The notes under the pieces are model-generated. The model was not told the DNA's origin. It ran no database searches and worked only from the letters and a program-made list of their open reading frames with translations. From the NCBI RefSeq assembly GCF_037861325.1, contig NZ_JAFELW010000007.1: a stretch of 64,000 bases of DNA; one strand, given 5' to 3'. Shown piece by piece: positions 25,435 through 33,996 of the stretch (its first letter is position 1; the number at the start of each line of letters is the position of its first letter). This DNA is from Riemerella anatipestifer_F (lineage in GTDB: Bacteria; Bacteroidota; Bacteroidia; Flavobacteriales; Weeksellaceae). A program made the translations under genes and the position numbers.

Positions 25435-26718
25435 ATGGTGGCGAAAATTGGACGAGGGAGTAATCTCTTAGGAGTGCTTTTGTACAATTATGAAAAAGTG
25501 GAAGATGATAATGGCAATATTCTACACGCACATCGTATGATACATCCTTTGGATGGACAATGGGATACTTCTGTTTTGGCTCGTTCGTTTGAACCGTATT
25601 TGATAGCCAACCAAAGAACCGAAAAACCAATCCTGCATATTTCTATCAATCCCGACCCCAAAGATGAAGTTTCAGACAATGATTTCAAAGAAATCGCTAC
25701 CGAGTATATGCAGAAAATGGGATATGGCAATCAGCCTTTTGTGGTATTTAAACATACAGATATTGAAAGAACGCATATTCATATTGTTTCTGTTTGCGTA
25801 GATGAACAAGGCAAAAAAATCAATGATGCTTTTGAGAAACGAAAATCAATGCGAGTGTGTCGTGCATTAGAAGAAAAGTTTGGGTTGCAATCCGCCTTAG
25901 ATAAAAAGGAAGGAGAAGACAAAGTCTTATTTCAACCTGTGGATTATCGCAAGGCAGACCTCAAAAGTCAGTTGGCTTCTATTGTTCGTTATATCCCTCA
26001 GTATTATCAATTTCAAAGTCTGGGAGAATATACCGCCTTACTTAAACTGTTGAATATTGGTACCGAAAAAGTAGAAGGCGAATTACACGGAGAACATCGG
26101 AGAGGATTGGTGTATTTTGCTTTGGATGAAAACGGAGAAAAGGCGAGCAATCCCTTTAAATCCTCATTATTTGGCAAAAAGGCGGGACTTCCATCACTGG
26201 AAAAACAAATGGAACAACATAAGCCTCAACTAAACAAACAGGATAAATCAAGGCTTAAACAACATATTAAAAACGCTTTAAAAACCACCCAAAGCAAGGC
26301 AGAATTTAGAAAGGCTTTAATACCGCATAAAATATCGGTGATTTTTCGTGAGAACGACCAAGGTAGATTATATGGTGTAACCTTTATCGACCACAATACC
26401 CGTTGTGTTTGGAATGGTTCACGATTGGGTAAAGACTTTTCAGCAAACTTTTTTCATCAATATTTTGCTGGACAGAATGACCAACAAATCACAGAACAGA
26501 CCACAGAACAAAGTCAATTTAGTTATCCTGAAGAATTGAAAAACTCAAATGATAACAATTTTCAAGAAATCACCTATTACGAATATGAATACGATTACCT
26601 AACGATTAAGGCTTTATTCAGTCTTTTACCCGAAAATCAGGGAATTGATTACGAAGAAGAAGCCTTTATCAATCGAATGAGGCGTAAGAAAAAGAAAGTT
26701 AAAAAACGAAAAAAATAA
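25435..26718 (+). CDS. mobB: Relaxase/mobilisation nuclease MobB
   Basis: 427 aa. The N-terminus MVAKIGRGSNLLGVLLYNYEK and the three-histidine type motif in FVVFKHTDIERTHIHIVSVC (about residues 101-120) identify a MobP-type relaxase domain. PILHISINPDPKD (about 63-75) is part of the same core. The C-terminus is a long Lys/Arg/Glu-rich helical region ending RRKKKKVKKRKK. It would nick oriT and pilot the strand into the recipient. It lies between mobA and mobC. Confidence 0.92.
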   Translation: MVAKIGRGSNLLGVLLYNYEKVEDDNGNILHAHRMIHPLDGQWDTSVLARSFEPYLIANQRTEKPILHISINPDPKDEVSDNDFKEIATEYMQKMGYGNQPFVVFKHTDIERTHIHIVSVCVDEQGKKINDAFEKRKSMRVCRALEEKFGLQSALDKKEGEDKVLFQPVDYRKADLKSQLASIVRYIPQYYQFQSLGEYTALLKLLNIGTEKVEGELHGEHRRGLVYFALDENGEKASNPFKSSLFGKKAGLPSLEKQMEQHKPQLNKQDKSRLKQHIKNALKTTQSKAEFRKALIPHKISVIFRENDQGRLYGVTFIDHNTRCVWNGSRLGKDFSANFFHQYFAGQNDQQITEQTTEQSQFSYPEELKNSNDNNFQEITYYEYEYDYLTIKALFSLLPENQGIDYEEEAFINRMRRKKKKVKKRKK

Positions 26719-26761
26719 TTTTTCAATCAATCATTTTTTAATCTTTAAAATCTATATAAAA

Positions 26762-28759
26762 ATGCAAAACGAAGACGATTTAAGAGGCTTGGCAAAAATA
26801 ATGCAGATGATGCGTGCCGTAAGTGTTATTGTGGTGCTAATGCACCTCTATTGGTATTGTTATGGCTTTTTTGAACGGCAAGGCTGGACGTTAAGTATTG
26901 TCAATAAGGTATTACAGAACTTTCAAAAACACCCCGGATTATTCAATCATCAGCTGTACACAAAAATCTTTGCAGTTGTATTATTGGCATTGAGTTGTTT
27001 GGGGACAAAAGGCGTAAAAGATGAAAAAATTACTTGGCGACAAATTCATACCGCTTTGGCGTGTGGTATTTTGCTATTCTTTGGTAATTTTTGGATTTTG
27101 AATTTGCACCTGTCTTTTGGCGTTCGAGCCATACTCTATATATTGACTACTTCCGCCGGATTTATATCGCTACTTATGGCTGGAGCTTGGATGAGCCGAT
27201 TATTGAAAAGTAATCTTATGGAAGATGTTTTCAATATCGAAAACGAATCTTTTATGCAAGAAACACAACTTATGGAAAATGAGTTTTCTGTTAATTTACC
27301 TACTTTGTTTTATTACAACCAACAATGGAACGAGGGTTGGATCAATGTAATCAACCCTTTTCGTGCAACTATTGTTTTGGGTACGCCTGGTTCGGGTAAA
27401 TCGTATGCCATTGTAAACAATTATATCAAGCAACAAATTGAAAAAGGTTTTTCAATGTATATCTACGATTTTAAATTTGATGACCTTTCTACCATTGCCT
27501 ATAACCATTTGTTAAAACACTTAGATAAATACGAAATTAAGCCTCAATTTTATGTCATAAACTTCGATGACCCTCGTAAGAGCCACCGTTGTAATCCTAT
27601 CAATCCTCAATTTATGACAGATATATCCGATGCGTACGAGAGTGCTTATACAATTATGCTCAACCTAAACCGAACTTGGATACAGAAGCAAGGGGATTTC
27701 TTTGTGGAATCGCCCATCATTTTATTAGCGGCTATCATTTGGTTTTTGAAAATCTATGAGAATGGTAAGTATTGTACTTTCCCACACGCCATTGAATTAC
27801 TAAATAAGCCCTATGCGGACATCTTTACGATTTTAACTTCCTATACCGAATTAGAAAATTATTTATCGCCCTTTATGGACGCTTGGCAAGGCGGAGCCCA
27901 AGACCAATTACAAGGACAGATAGCGAGTGCAAAAATCCCTTTATCAAGAATGATTTCACCACAGTTGTATTGGGTGATGACGGGCGATGACTTTTCTTTG
28001 GATATTAACAACCCCAAAGAACCTAAAATTCTTTGTGTAGGGAATAATCCCGATAGGCAAAATATTTATTCGGCAGCCTTGGGGCTTTATAACTCTCGTA
28101 TTGTAAAACTCATCAACAAAAAAGGACAGTTAAAGTCGTCTGTGATTATTGATGAGCTCCCAACGATTTATTTTCGTGGGTTAGATAATTTGATTGCCAC
28201 AGCAAGGAGTAACAAAGTGGCGGTGTGTTTAGGTTTTCAAGATTTTTCACAACTAACAAGGGATTATGGCGATAAAGAAAGTAAGGTAATTCAAAATACA
28301 GTGGGGAATATTTTCAGTGGGCAGGTTGTGGGTGAAACAGCGAAAACCTTGTCCGAGCGTTTCGGTAAAGTCTTACAAAAACGCCAAAGTATGACCATTA
28401 ACCGAAGTGATAAATCGACTTCGATTAGTACACAAATGGATAGTTTGATACCACCGAGTAAAATATCGAACCTTACACAAGGAATGTTTGTGGGTTCGGT
28501 ATCGGATAACTTCGACCAGCGTATCGACCAAAAGATATTCCACGCTCAAATTGTGGTAGATAATGAAAAGGTCACCAAAGAAACTAAAGCCTACAAAAAA
28601 ATACCTAACATTTTATCCTTCAGTGATGAAGAAATGAAACGACAAGTAGAGGCGAATTACAAGCAAATCAAAGCCGATATTGTAACCCTTGTAGAAAGTG
28701 AAATGGAGAGAATTGCTAATGACCCAGATTTACAACATTTAATTGATAATGAGCAATAA
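26762..28759 (+). CDS. mobC: MobC/TraG type IV coupling protein (VirD4-like)
   Basis: 665 aa. Membrane segments lie in the first 145 residues. The ATPase has Walker A GTPGSGKSYAI (about residues 206-216) and Walker B SSVIIDELPT (about 459-468), followed by the conserved ARSNKVAVCLGFQDFSQL. It couples the relaxosome to the transfer channel. A second partial copy of its 3' end is at 33159-33828. The last gene of the mob operon, it is followed by the cassette promoter region. Confidence 0.92.
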   Translation: MQNEDDLRGLAKIMQMMRAVSVIVVLMHLYWYCYGFFERQGWTLSIVNKVLQNFQKHPGLFNHQLYTKIFAVVLLALSCLGTKGVKDEKITWRQIHTALACGILLFFGNFWILNLHLSFGVRAILYILTTSAGFISLLMAGAWMSRLLKSNLMEDVFNIENESFMQETQLMENEFSVNLPTLFYYNQQWNEGWINVINPFRATIVLGTPGSGKSYAIVNNYIKQQIEKGFSMYIYDFKFDDLSTIAYNHLLKHLDKYEIKPQFYVINFDDPRKSHRCNPINPQFMTDISDAYESAYTIMLNLNRTWIQKQGDFFVESPIILLAAIIWFLKIYENGKYCTFPHAIELLNKPYADIFTILTSYTELENYLSPFMDAWQGGAQDQLQGQIASAKIPLSRMISPQLYWVMTGDDFSLDINNPKEPKILCVGNNPDRQNIYSAALGLYNSRIVKLINKKGQLKSSVIIDELPTIYFRGLDNLIATARSNKVAVCLGFQDFSQLTRDYGDKESKVIQNTVGNIFSGQVVGETAKTLSERFGKVLQKRQSMTINRSDKSTSISTQMDSLIPPSKISNLTQGMFVGSVSDNFDQRIDQKIFHAQIVVDNEKVTKETKAYKKIPNILSFSDEEMKRQVEANYKQIKADIVTLVESEMERIANDPDLQHLIDNEQ

Positions 28760-29155
28760 ACAAATGTGTTTTGTGTAATTTAATATTATCATCACTACTA
28801 TTTTTATTTAAACCATTTTTAAGTTTATACTTTACCTAAATTTTCTTTAAAAAAATCATAAAAAAGATTTGTTCATTCAAATTTATTTTATTTCCTTTGT
28901 TAGAGAATAAATTTAAGAAATGAAAAAGTGCAGATTATTTTTTTTATTACTCGTTGTAATATCTGGTGGCATCAATGTTTACGCCCAGCAATATCAAATT
29001 AAAGGAAAGGTAATTGGAAATTCATCAAATAAGCCAGTTGAGTTTGTAAATGCAATGTTGATGAAGAAAGATAGTGTTTATAGTGGTGCTGTAACGGATA
29101 GTTTAGGGGGATTTATAATAACAGCTCCAAAAGGAGACTACACGCTAAAATTGGA
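28088..29155 (+). repeat. Long direct repeat, copy A (mobC 3' end to receptor N-terminus)
   Basis: About 1.07 kb, matched by 33159-34226 at a nearly constant offset of 5071-5072 bp. Covers codons YNSRIVKL to the stop of mobC, the intergenic promoter and the signal peptide plus first ~80 codons of the outer-membrane receptor. The first ~170 bp differ mainly at synonymous positions, then identity becomes very high, then the receptors diverge abruptly. Confidence 0.85.
28868..28899 (+). promoter_or_regulatory. Promoter of peptide cassette 1
   Basis: TTTG at 28868-28871 and TTCCTTTG at 28892-28899 (20-bp spacer), close to the Bacteroidota -33/-7 consensus, 20 bp before the receptor start. The same pair is kept in cassette 2 at 33940-33971. 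Confidence 0.55.
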
Positions 29156-31229
29156 GCAATTTAGTCAAGTTTTCTTAAGTAAAGACATATCACTTTATAA
29201 AGATTTAGATTTAGGAATATTACCGATAGAGCAATTTATAACTTTGTCGGAAATTGTGATTGAGGCGTCATCAAAAAAGCAGTATTCAGATAGGGCAATT
29301 TATTCTTTTGATAAAGAAACCTTAGAAAAAGCCCGTTATGCAAAAGATTTATTGGTTTCATTGCCTGAATTACAGTTAGATCCCATATCTCAAGCAGTAA
29401 ATAGCACTAGAGGGGGGAAAGTTTTATTTCTTGTTAATGGAATAGAAGCAACAGATAATCAAATTAAAAGTATCGCTCCTACTCATGTGAAAAGAGTAAT
29501 ATATTACGACATCCCTCCTACACGATGGGCAAATAGAGCAAATATAGTGGTTAATATTATCACACAAAATCCCGAGGTAGGATATTCCTATGGAGCAGAG
29601 GTGTTCTCAGCCTTTACCACAGGTTTTGTAAATGGTTTTGCTTATGCAGATTATACCAAAGGAAATAATAGTTTTGGTTTGGAATATAAGATAAATGTAA
29701 GAAACTATAATAATCGTCAGAATGAAAACACTTATACCTACCAATTAAATAATAAAAAATATCATATTCTTAATCACCAAAAGGATCACTTTGGCTATAC
29801 TAATCAAGATATAGCACTTCGTTATACACGAGCGATTCCTGATGATTATACTTTTCAAATAAAATTTACAATTACGCCTTTTAGTAATTTTTTAGATGGG
29901 GAAGGTAAGAGCCTTTTTCAAGAGGGTAATACTAAAACAAATCATCAATCTATACAAGAAGGAAACTCTAAATATACTAATCCAACTTTAGATATCTATT
30001 ATTCTAAGAATCTCGGAGAGAAAGATGAGTTAATTTTTAATATTATTGGTTCTCATTATAAAACTCAATCAACTCGCCTCAAGCGTGAATGGAATATTGC
30101 AACAAATACAAATGTATTTAATGACAATATGAATTTAGAAACTACACAAACAGGTATTGTGGGGGAGATTGCTCACACACATAAGTTTGAAAAAGGACAA
30201 CTAAATTCAGGTTACCTTATACAAAACACAGCTATTTCCAATAACTTAAAGAATCTTTTAGGAAATTCACAATATGATGTAAATTATTTAGAACAATATC
30301 TTTATACCGAATACTCTTCTAAATGGAAGAATTTGAATTATCGTTTGAGTATGGGATTAACGAATATAAATAATAAAAGTGCCGTTGAAACAACTAATTA
30401 TTGGATACCTAATCCTAAAATAGTTTTATCTTACTCTTTAATGAAAAATCATACACTAAGGCTTTATTCTCAATACAATACTAATAACCCTAGTGGAGCA
30501 GAATTAAGCCCTAATGTAATTCAAGTTGCACCTAATTTAGTGTCAAGCGGTAATCCCTATTTAAAACCTTCAAATAAATGGTCAAATGATTTAATTTATT
30601 CGTATTACAATAAGTATTTTGATATAAATATGTCTGCTTTTTATGAGTACACTAATAACCCAATCATTAGTTTATATACTTATAACTCTACACAAAATTA
30701 TTATAATTTAAAAAGTGTAAATAGCAAACACTACAAAGAATACGGACTTAATTTTATTGGGAGAGTGAAACCATTTGGAAATAACTTATTATCTATAAAA
30801 GCCATTGTAGCTCCTATTTATCAGTCTATTTTATTATCTAACAATAATGAATTGAAAAATATGCGTTGGAGTAATATTTTTACTATTAATTCTGCATATA
30901 AGAATTTCAATCTCCAATATCAATTTAATATTCCTACGTACTCTTTGAAAGGATTGTTTTTATCTACTGATGAAAATAAAAGTCATTTATTTGTAGGGTA
31001 TAAAAAAGATAGCTGGTATTTCTCAGCAGGAATGTATTGGATAGGAATGCCATCAAAATACGATACTAAAACAATAGAGGGAAGTTTAGTTAATTATACT
31101 TCTCATACAGAAATATTCAATAACAAAAATATGTTCGTCCTCGGGTTGAGTTATGATTTTTCAAGTGGTAAGAAACTACAAATGAAGAAAAAATTGAATA
31201 ATCGTCCAACAGATGCCGTGACATTTTAA
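28920..31229 (+). CDS. Outer-membrane receptor-type beta-barrel protein, cassette 1
   Basis: 769 aa. Signal peptide (LFFLLLVVISGGINVYAQ), a carboxypeptidase-regulatory-like beta-sandwich at about residues 23-95 (QYQIKGKVIGNSSNKPVEFV), a degenerate plug at about 110-215 (LFLVNGIEATDNQI), then a large Asn/Tyr-rich beta-barrel ending YDFSSGKK plus a basic tail. It belongs to the TonB-dependent-receptor-like outer membrane beta-barrel family. It begins the cassette with the GG-peptide precursor and radical SAM gene, 82 bp before the chosen precursor start. It could export, import or bind the mature peptide, or give immunity; this is inference. Confidence 0.82.
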   Translation: MKKCRLFFLLLVVISGGINVYAQQYQIKGKVIGNSSNKPVEFVNAMLMKKDSVYSGAVTDSLGGFIITAPKGDYTLKLEQFSQVFLSKDISLYKDLDLGILPIEQFITLSEIVIEASSKKQYSDRAIYSFDKETLEKARYAKDLLVSLPELQLDPISQAVNSTRGGKVLFLVNGIEATDNQIKSIAPTHVKRVIYYDIPPTRWANRANIVVNIITQNPEVGYSYGAEVFSAFTTGFVNGFAYADYTKGNNSFGLEYKINVRNYNNRQNENTYTYQLNNKKYHILNHQKDHFGYTNQDIALRYTRAIPDDYTFQIKFTITPFSNFLDGEGKSLFQEGNTKTNHQSIQEGNSKYTNPTLDIYYSKNLGEKDELIFNIIGSHYKTQSTRLKREWNIATNTNVFNDNMNLETTQTGIVGEIAHTHKFEKGQLNSGYLIQNTAISNNLKNLLGNSQYDVNYLEQYLYTEYSSKWKNLNYRLSMGLTNINNKSAVETTNYWIPNPKIVLSYSLMKNHTLRLYSQYNTNNPSGAELSPNVIQVAPNLVSSGNPYLKPSNKWSNDLIYSYYNKYFDINMSAFYEYTNNPIISLYTYNSTQNYYNLKSVNSKHYKEYGLNFIGRVKPFGNNLLSIKAIVAPIYQSILLSNNNELKNMRWSNIFTINSAYKNFNLQYQFNIPTYSLKGLFLSTDENKSHLFVGYKKDSWYFSAGMYWIGMPSKYDTKTIEGSLVNYTSHTEIFNNKNMFVLGLSYDFSSGKKLQMKKKLNNRPTDAVTF

Positions 31230-31311
31230 TAAACTAGAATCACAAAGAGAGATTCAAATGGCGGAAACTGAAAAGCCAGCAATGAGTAAGTATAACAAAA
31301 AAACTGTTCGT

Positions 31312-31521
31312 ATGAAAAATGAAAAATCATTTCAAGAAATTCTTCAGAAAATGGAAAATCTGAAGGAAACAGAGCAAGGAAAACTGAAAGGTGGTATTAC
31401 AGTTATTAAGGGAGTTGCTACAGCTCTTGACAGAAATTCTGGTGATTGCCATAACCATGGTAATTGTTCAGGTGAAGAAAATACTGGAACTTGCCACAAT
31501 TATCCAGAGACTATGAAGTGA
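31312..31521 (+). CDS. GG-leader RiPP precursor peptide, cassette 1
   Basis: 69 aa from the third in-frame ATG. Two earlier ATGs (31258, 31282) are possible, but this start gives a leader of exactly 28 residues beginning MKN, as in the second precursor. The leader ends GKLKGG, a double-glycine site for C39 peptidases. The 41-residue core begins ITVIKGVATAL and carries DCHNHGNCSGEENTGTCHN, with three Cys and three His. It is followed by hairpins and a radical SAM/SPASM gene, so thioether or C-C crosslinks are plausible. No known family recognised. Confidence 0.75.
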   Translation: MKNEKSFQEILQKMENLKETEQGKLKGGITVIKGVATALDRNSGDCHNHGNCSGEENTGTCHNYPETMK

Positions 31522-31535
31522 TAAGTGTTTTCCAA

Positions 31536-31557
31536 AGTATTAGTTATCTCTAATACT
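31536..31557 (+). terminator. Hairpin after precursor 1 (first)
   Basis: 8-bp perfect arms AGTATTAG / CTAATACT with a 6-nt loop, 14 bp after the precursor stop. No T-run; may stabilise the 3' end of the short precursor mRNA. Confidence 0.4.
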
Positions 31558-31561
31558 GAAT

Positions 31562-31588
31562 AACTCCACAAGCAATGCTTGTGGAGTT
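31562..31588 (+). terminator. Intraoperon terminator/attenuator after precursor 1
   Basis: 12-bp perfect arms AACTCCACAAGC / GCTTGTGGAGTT, 3-nt loop, then TGTTT. Sits between precursor and radical SAM gene; read-through would make peptide in excess over enzyme. Confidence 0.7.
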
Positions 31589-31614
31589 TGTTTAAAACAA
31601 ATAAATATTTATAA

Positions 31615-32916
31615 ATGAAAAACAGTCAATTTAATACAAGTTTTTTTTATAATGAAAAGTGGGTTATTTATAATTCATTAAAAGATAATTTCATATTACT
31701 GGAGCCTTTATTGTATGAATTGTACCAAGCTGCTACTAATGAAAATAAACTAGACGATTTAACTAACTATCATGAAACCCTTTACGATACATTAGTTGAT
31801 AAGGGTATGATTGTTGATGATTCAGTTGATGAATTACAGTTGGTAAAAGATTTAAGGGCTAAAGTTGATTTTAATAAAGAAACATTCCTTTTAACGATTA
31901 ACCCTACAATGAATTGTAATTTTAAATGTTGGTATTGTTATGAGAGTCATATAAAAAATTCTAGGCTAAATGATGTAAACTTAAAAAAAATACAATCTTT
32001 TATAGACAATAAAGTCAAGAATAAAGAGTTAAAATATTTTAGGCTTTCATGGTTTGGAGGAGAACCATTGTTATATTATGACAAAAATGTATTTCCTATA
32101 ATTGAGTATGCTTATAATAGATGTATTGAGAATAATGTTTCTTTTTCATGTTCTTTTACCACAAATGGCTACTTAATTAACGATAAAATGATTCAAGATT
32201 TTAAAAAATATGGTGTAAAAGGTTTTCAAATAACACTAGATGGAAATGAGGAAGAACATAATAAAGTTAGATATGTTAGCAAAAGTAGAGGCTCTTATAG
32301 GGAAATAATTAATAATATATTTAAATTATGCAGAAATAATTTCCATGTATCTTTAAGAATAAATTACACTAAAGACAAATTAGATACAGTTAAAGATATC
32401 TACAATGATGTGTTAGCTTTGGAAAAGAGTTATCGTAAAAACATGAAAGTTGATTTTCAAAGAGTTTGGCAAACAGAGGATACATTTGAAAGCAGACAAA
32501 AGGTTATTGAGTTAATGAATTTATTCTCGACAAAAGGGTTTAGGGTAAGTTCCGTTATTAGTAATGTTGATAGCGTTAGGAATTCATGCTATGCAGATAA
32601 AAGTAATCAGGCAACAATTAACTATGACGGAAATGTTTTCAAGTGTACTGCCAGGAATTTTGATAAGCAAAACAGAGAAGGTGTTTTAACTGAAGAAGGA
32701 CAAATTAGATGGAATGATAAATATTACAATAGATTAAATGCTAAATTTAAAAACACCCCTTGTTTAACATGTAGATTATTACCTATTTGTAATGGAGGAT
32801 GTAGTCAGCAAGCATTGGAACATACTGACGATTATTGTATGTATGATTTTGATGAAAATCGAAAAACTGAAGTTGTAAAAAATAAATTTTTATTACTCCT
32901 CAATAATTTTGAATAA
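31615..32916 (+). CDS. Radical SAM/SPASM peptide-maturation enzyme
   Basis: 433 aa. An N-terminal PqqD/RRE-like region (about residues 1-75, small helical winged-helix look) precedes the radical SAM core with CNFKCWYC (Cys101, Cys105, Cys108), FGGEPLLYY and LDGNEEEHN. The C-terminal SPASM region contains CYADK, FKCTAR, CLTCRLLPICNGGC and DDYC, enough cysteines for two auxiliary clusters. Such enzymes modify GG-leader peptides (sactipeptide/ranthipeptide and related). Its likely substrate is the precursor 30 bp before the 31562 hairpin. It overlaps the broken C39 gene, so the original order was precursor-enzyme-exporter. Confidence 0.88.
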   Translation: MKNSQFNTSFFYNEKWVIYNSLKDNFILLEPLLYELYQAATNENKLDDLTNYHETLYDTLVDKGMIVDDSVDELQLVKDLRAKVDFNKETFLLTINPTMNCNFKCWYCYESHIKNSRLNDVNLKKIQSFIDNKVKNKELKYFRLSWFGGEPLLYYDKNVFPIIEYAYNRCIENNVSFSCSFTTNGYLINDKMIQDFKKYGVKGFQITLDGNEEEHNKVRYVSKSRGSYREIINNIFKLCRNNFHVSLRINYTKDKLDTVKDIYNDVLALEKSYRKNMKVDFQRVWQTEDTFESRQKVIELMNLFSTKGFRVSSVISNVDSVRNSCYADKSNQATINYDGNVFKCTARNFDKQNREGVLTEEGQIRWNDKYYNRLNAKFKNTPCLTCRLLPICNGGCSQQALEHTDDYCMYDFDENRKTEVVKNKFLLLLNNFE

Positions 32917-33150
32917 AAATTCCTTTGTCCCCCAAAAAGACCAGATGGATTGTGGTCCAGCCTGCCTTGCTATGATAGCAAGATATTACGGCAAGAAATA
33001 CCCAGTAGAATATCTCAGAGAAAAAGCATTTATAACTCGTGAGGGAGTATCTCTATTAGGAATTAGTGAAGCTGAAAAAAAAATAGGATTTTGAAGCGCA
33101 ATCTATAAAAATTGATGTACAAGACCTTATAGAACAAAGAGAATAGTTTC
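32909..33150 (+). pseudogene. C39 peptidase-ABC exporter remnant
   Basis: Begins at a TTG overlapping the radical SAM stop and encodes the C39 catalytic start (QMDCGPACLAMIARYYGK), highly similar to the intact exporter at 37959. After IGF an extra T in a TTTT run brings a stop at 33094. Deleting one T restores EAQSIKIDVQDLIEQRE. Similarity ends near 33150, where a mobC fragment is joined. Everything after about residue 85, including His/Asp catalytic residues, membrane and ATPase domains, is missing. Non-functional. Confidence 0.85.
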
Positions 33151-33158
33151 TTTACGTA

Positions 33159-33828
33159 TACAATTCCAGAATTGTAAAACTCATCAATAAAAAGGGACAG
33201 TTAAAGTCGTCTGTAATCATTGATGAGTTACCTACGATTTATTTTCGTGGACTGGATAACTTGATTGCTACAGCAAGGAGTAACAAAGTGGCGGTGTGTT
33301 TAGGTTTTCAAGATTTTTCACAACTAACAAGGGATTATGGCGATAAAGAAAGTAAGGTAATTCAAAATACAGTGGGCAATATTTTCAGTGGGCAGGTTGT
33401 GGGTAAAACAGCAAAAACCTTGTCCGAGCGTTTCGATAAAGTCTTACAAAAACGCCAAAGTATGACCATCAACCGAAGTGATAAATCGACTTCGATTAGT
33501 ACACAAATGGATAGTTTGATACCACCGAGTAAAATATCGAACCTTACACAAGGAATGTTTGTGGGTTCGGTATCGGATAACTTCGACCAGCGTATCGACC
33601 AAAAGATATTCCACGCTCAAATTGTGGTAGATAATGAAAAGGTAGCCAAAGAAACTAAAGCCTACAAAAAAAATACCTAACATTTTATCCTTTAGTGATG
33701 AAGAAATGAAACGACAAGTAGAGGCGAATTACAAGCAAATCAAAGCCGATATTGTAACCCTTGTAGAAAGTGAAATGGATAGAATTGCTAATGACCCGGA
33801 TTTACAACATTTAGTTGATAATGGGTAA
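33159..33828 (+). pseudogene. Duplicated 3' fragment of mobC
   Basis: Encodes YNSRIVKLINKKGQ onward, equivalent to the last ~220 codons of mobC. An extra A in the run at about 33665-33673 shifts the frame, so the fragment cannot give the natural C-terminus. No start of its own is credible. The 5' part differs from mobC mostly at third codon positions, the rest is nearly identical. It marks the left junction of cassette 2. Confidence 0.88.
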
Positions 33829-33939
33829 TAAACAAATGAGTTTTTGTGTAATTTAATATTATCATCACTACTATTTTTATTTAAACCATTCTTAAATTTA
33901 TGCTTTACCTAAATTTTCTTTAAAAAATCATAAAAAAAA

Positions 33940-33971
33940 TTTGCTCACTCAAATTTATTTTATTTCCTTTG
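33940..33971 (+). promoter_or_regulatory. Promoter of peptide cassette 2
   Basis: TTTG (33940-33943), 20-bp spacer, TTCCTTTG (33964-33971), 25 bp before the second receptor start. Conserved copy of the cassette 1 promoter. Confidence 0.55.
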
Positions 33972-33996
33972 TTGGAGAATAAATGTAAAAAAGAAG

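Noticed and set aside
31258..31311. Longer start for precursor 1 (87 aa)
   Set aside because: The third ATG gives a 28-residue leader starting MKN, identical in length to precursor 2; earlier ATGs remain possible but less likely.
33261..33680. 139-aa open frame after the broken exporter
   Set aside because: It is an internal piece of mobC, with a frameshift and no own start; annotated as pseudogene.
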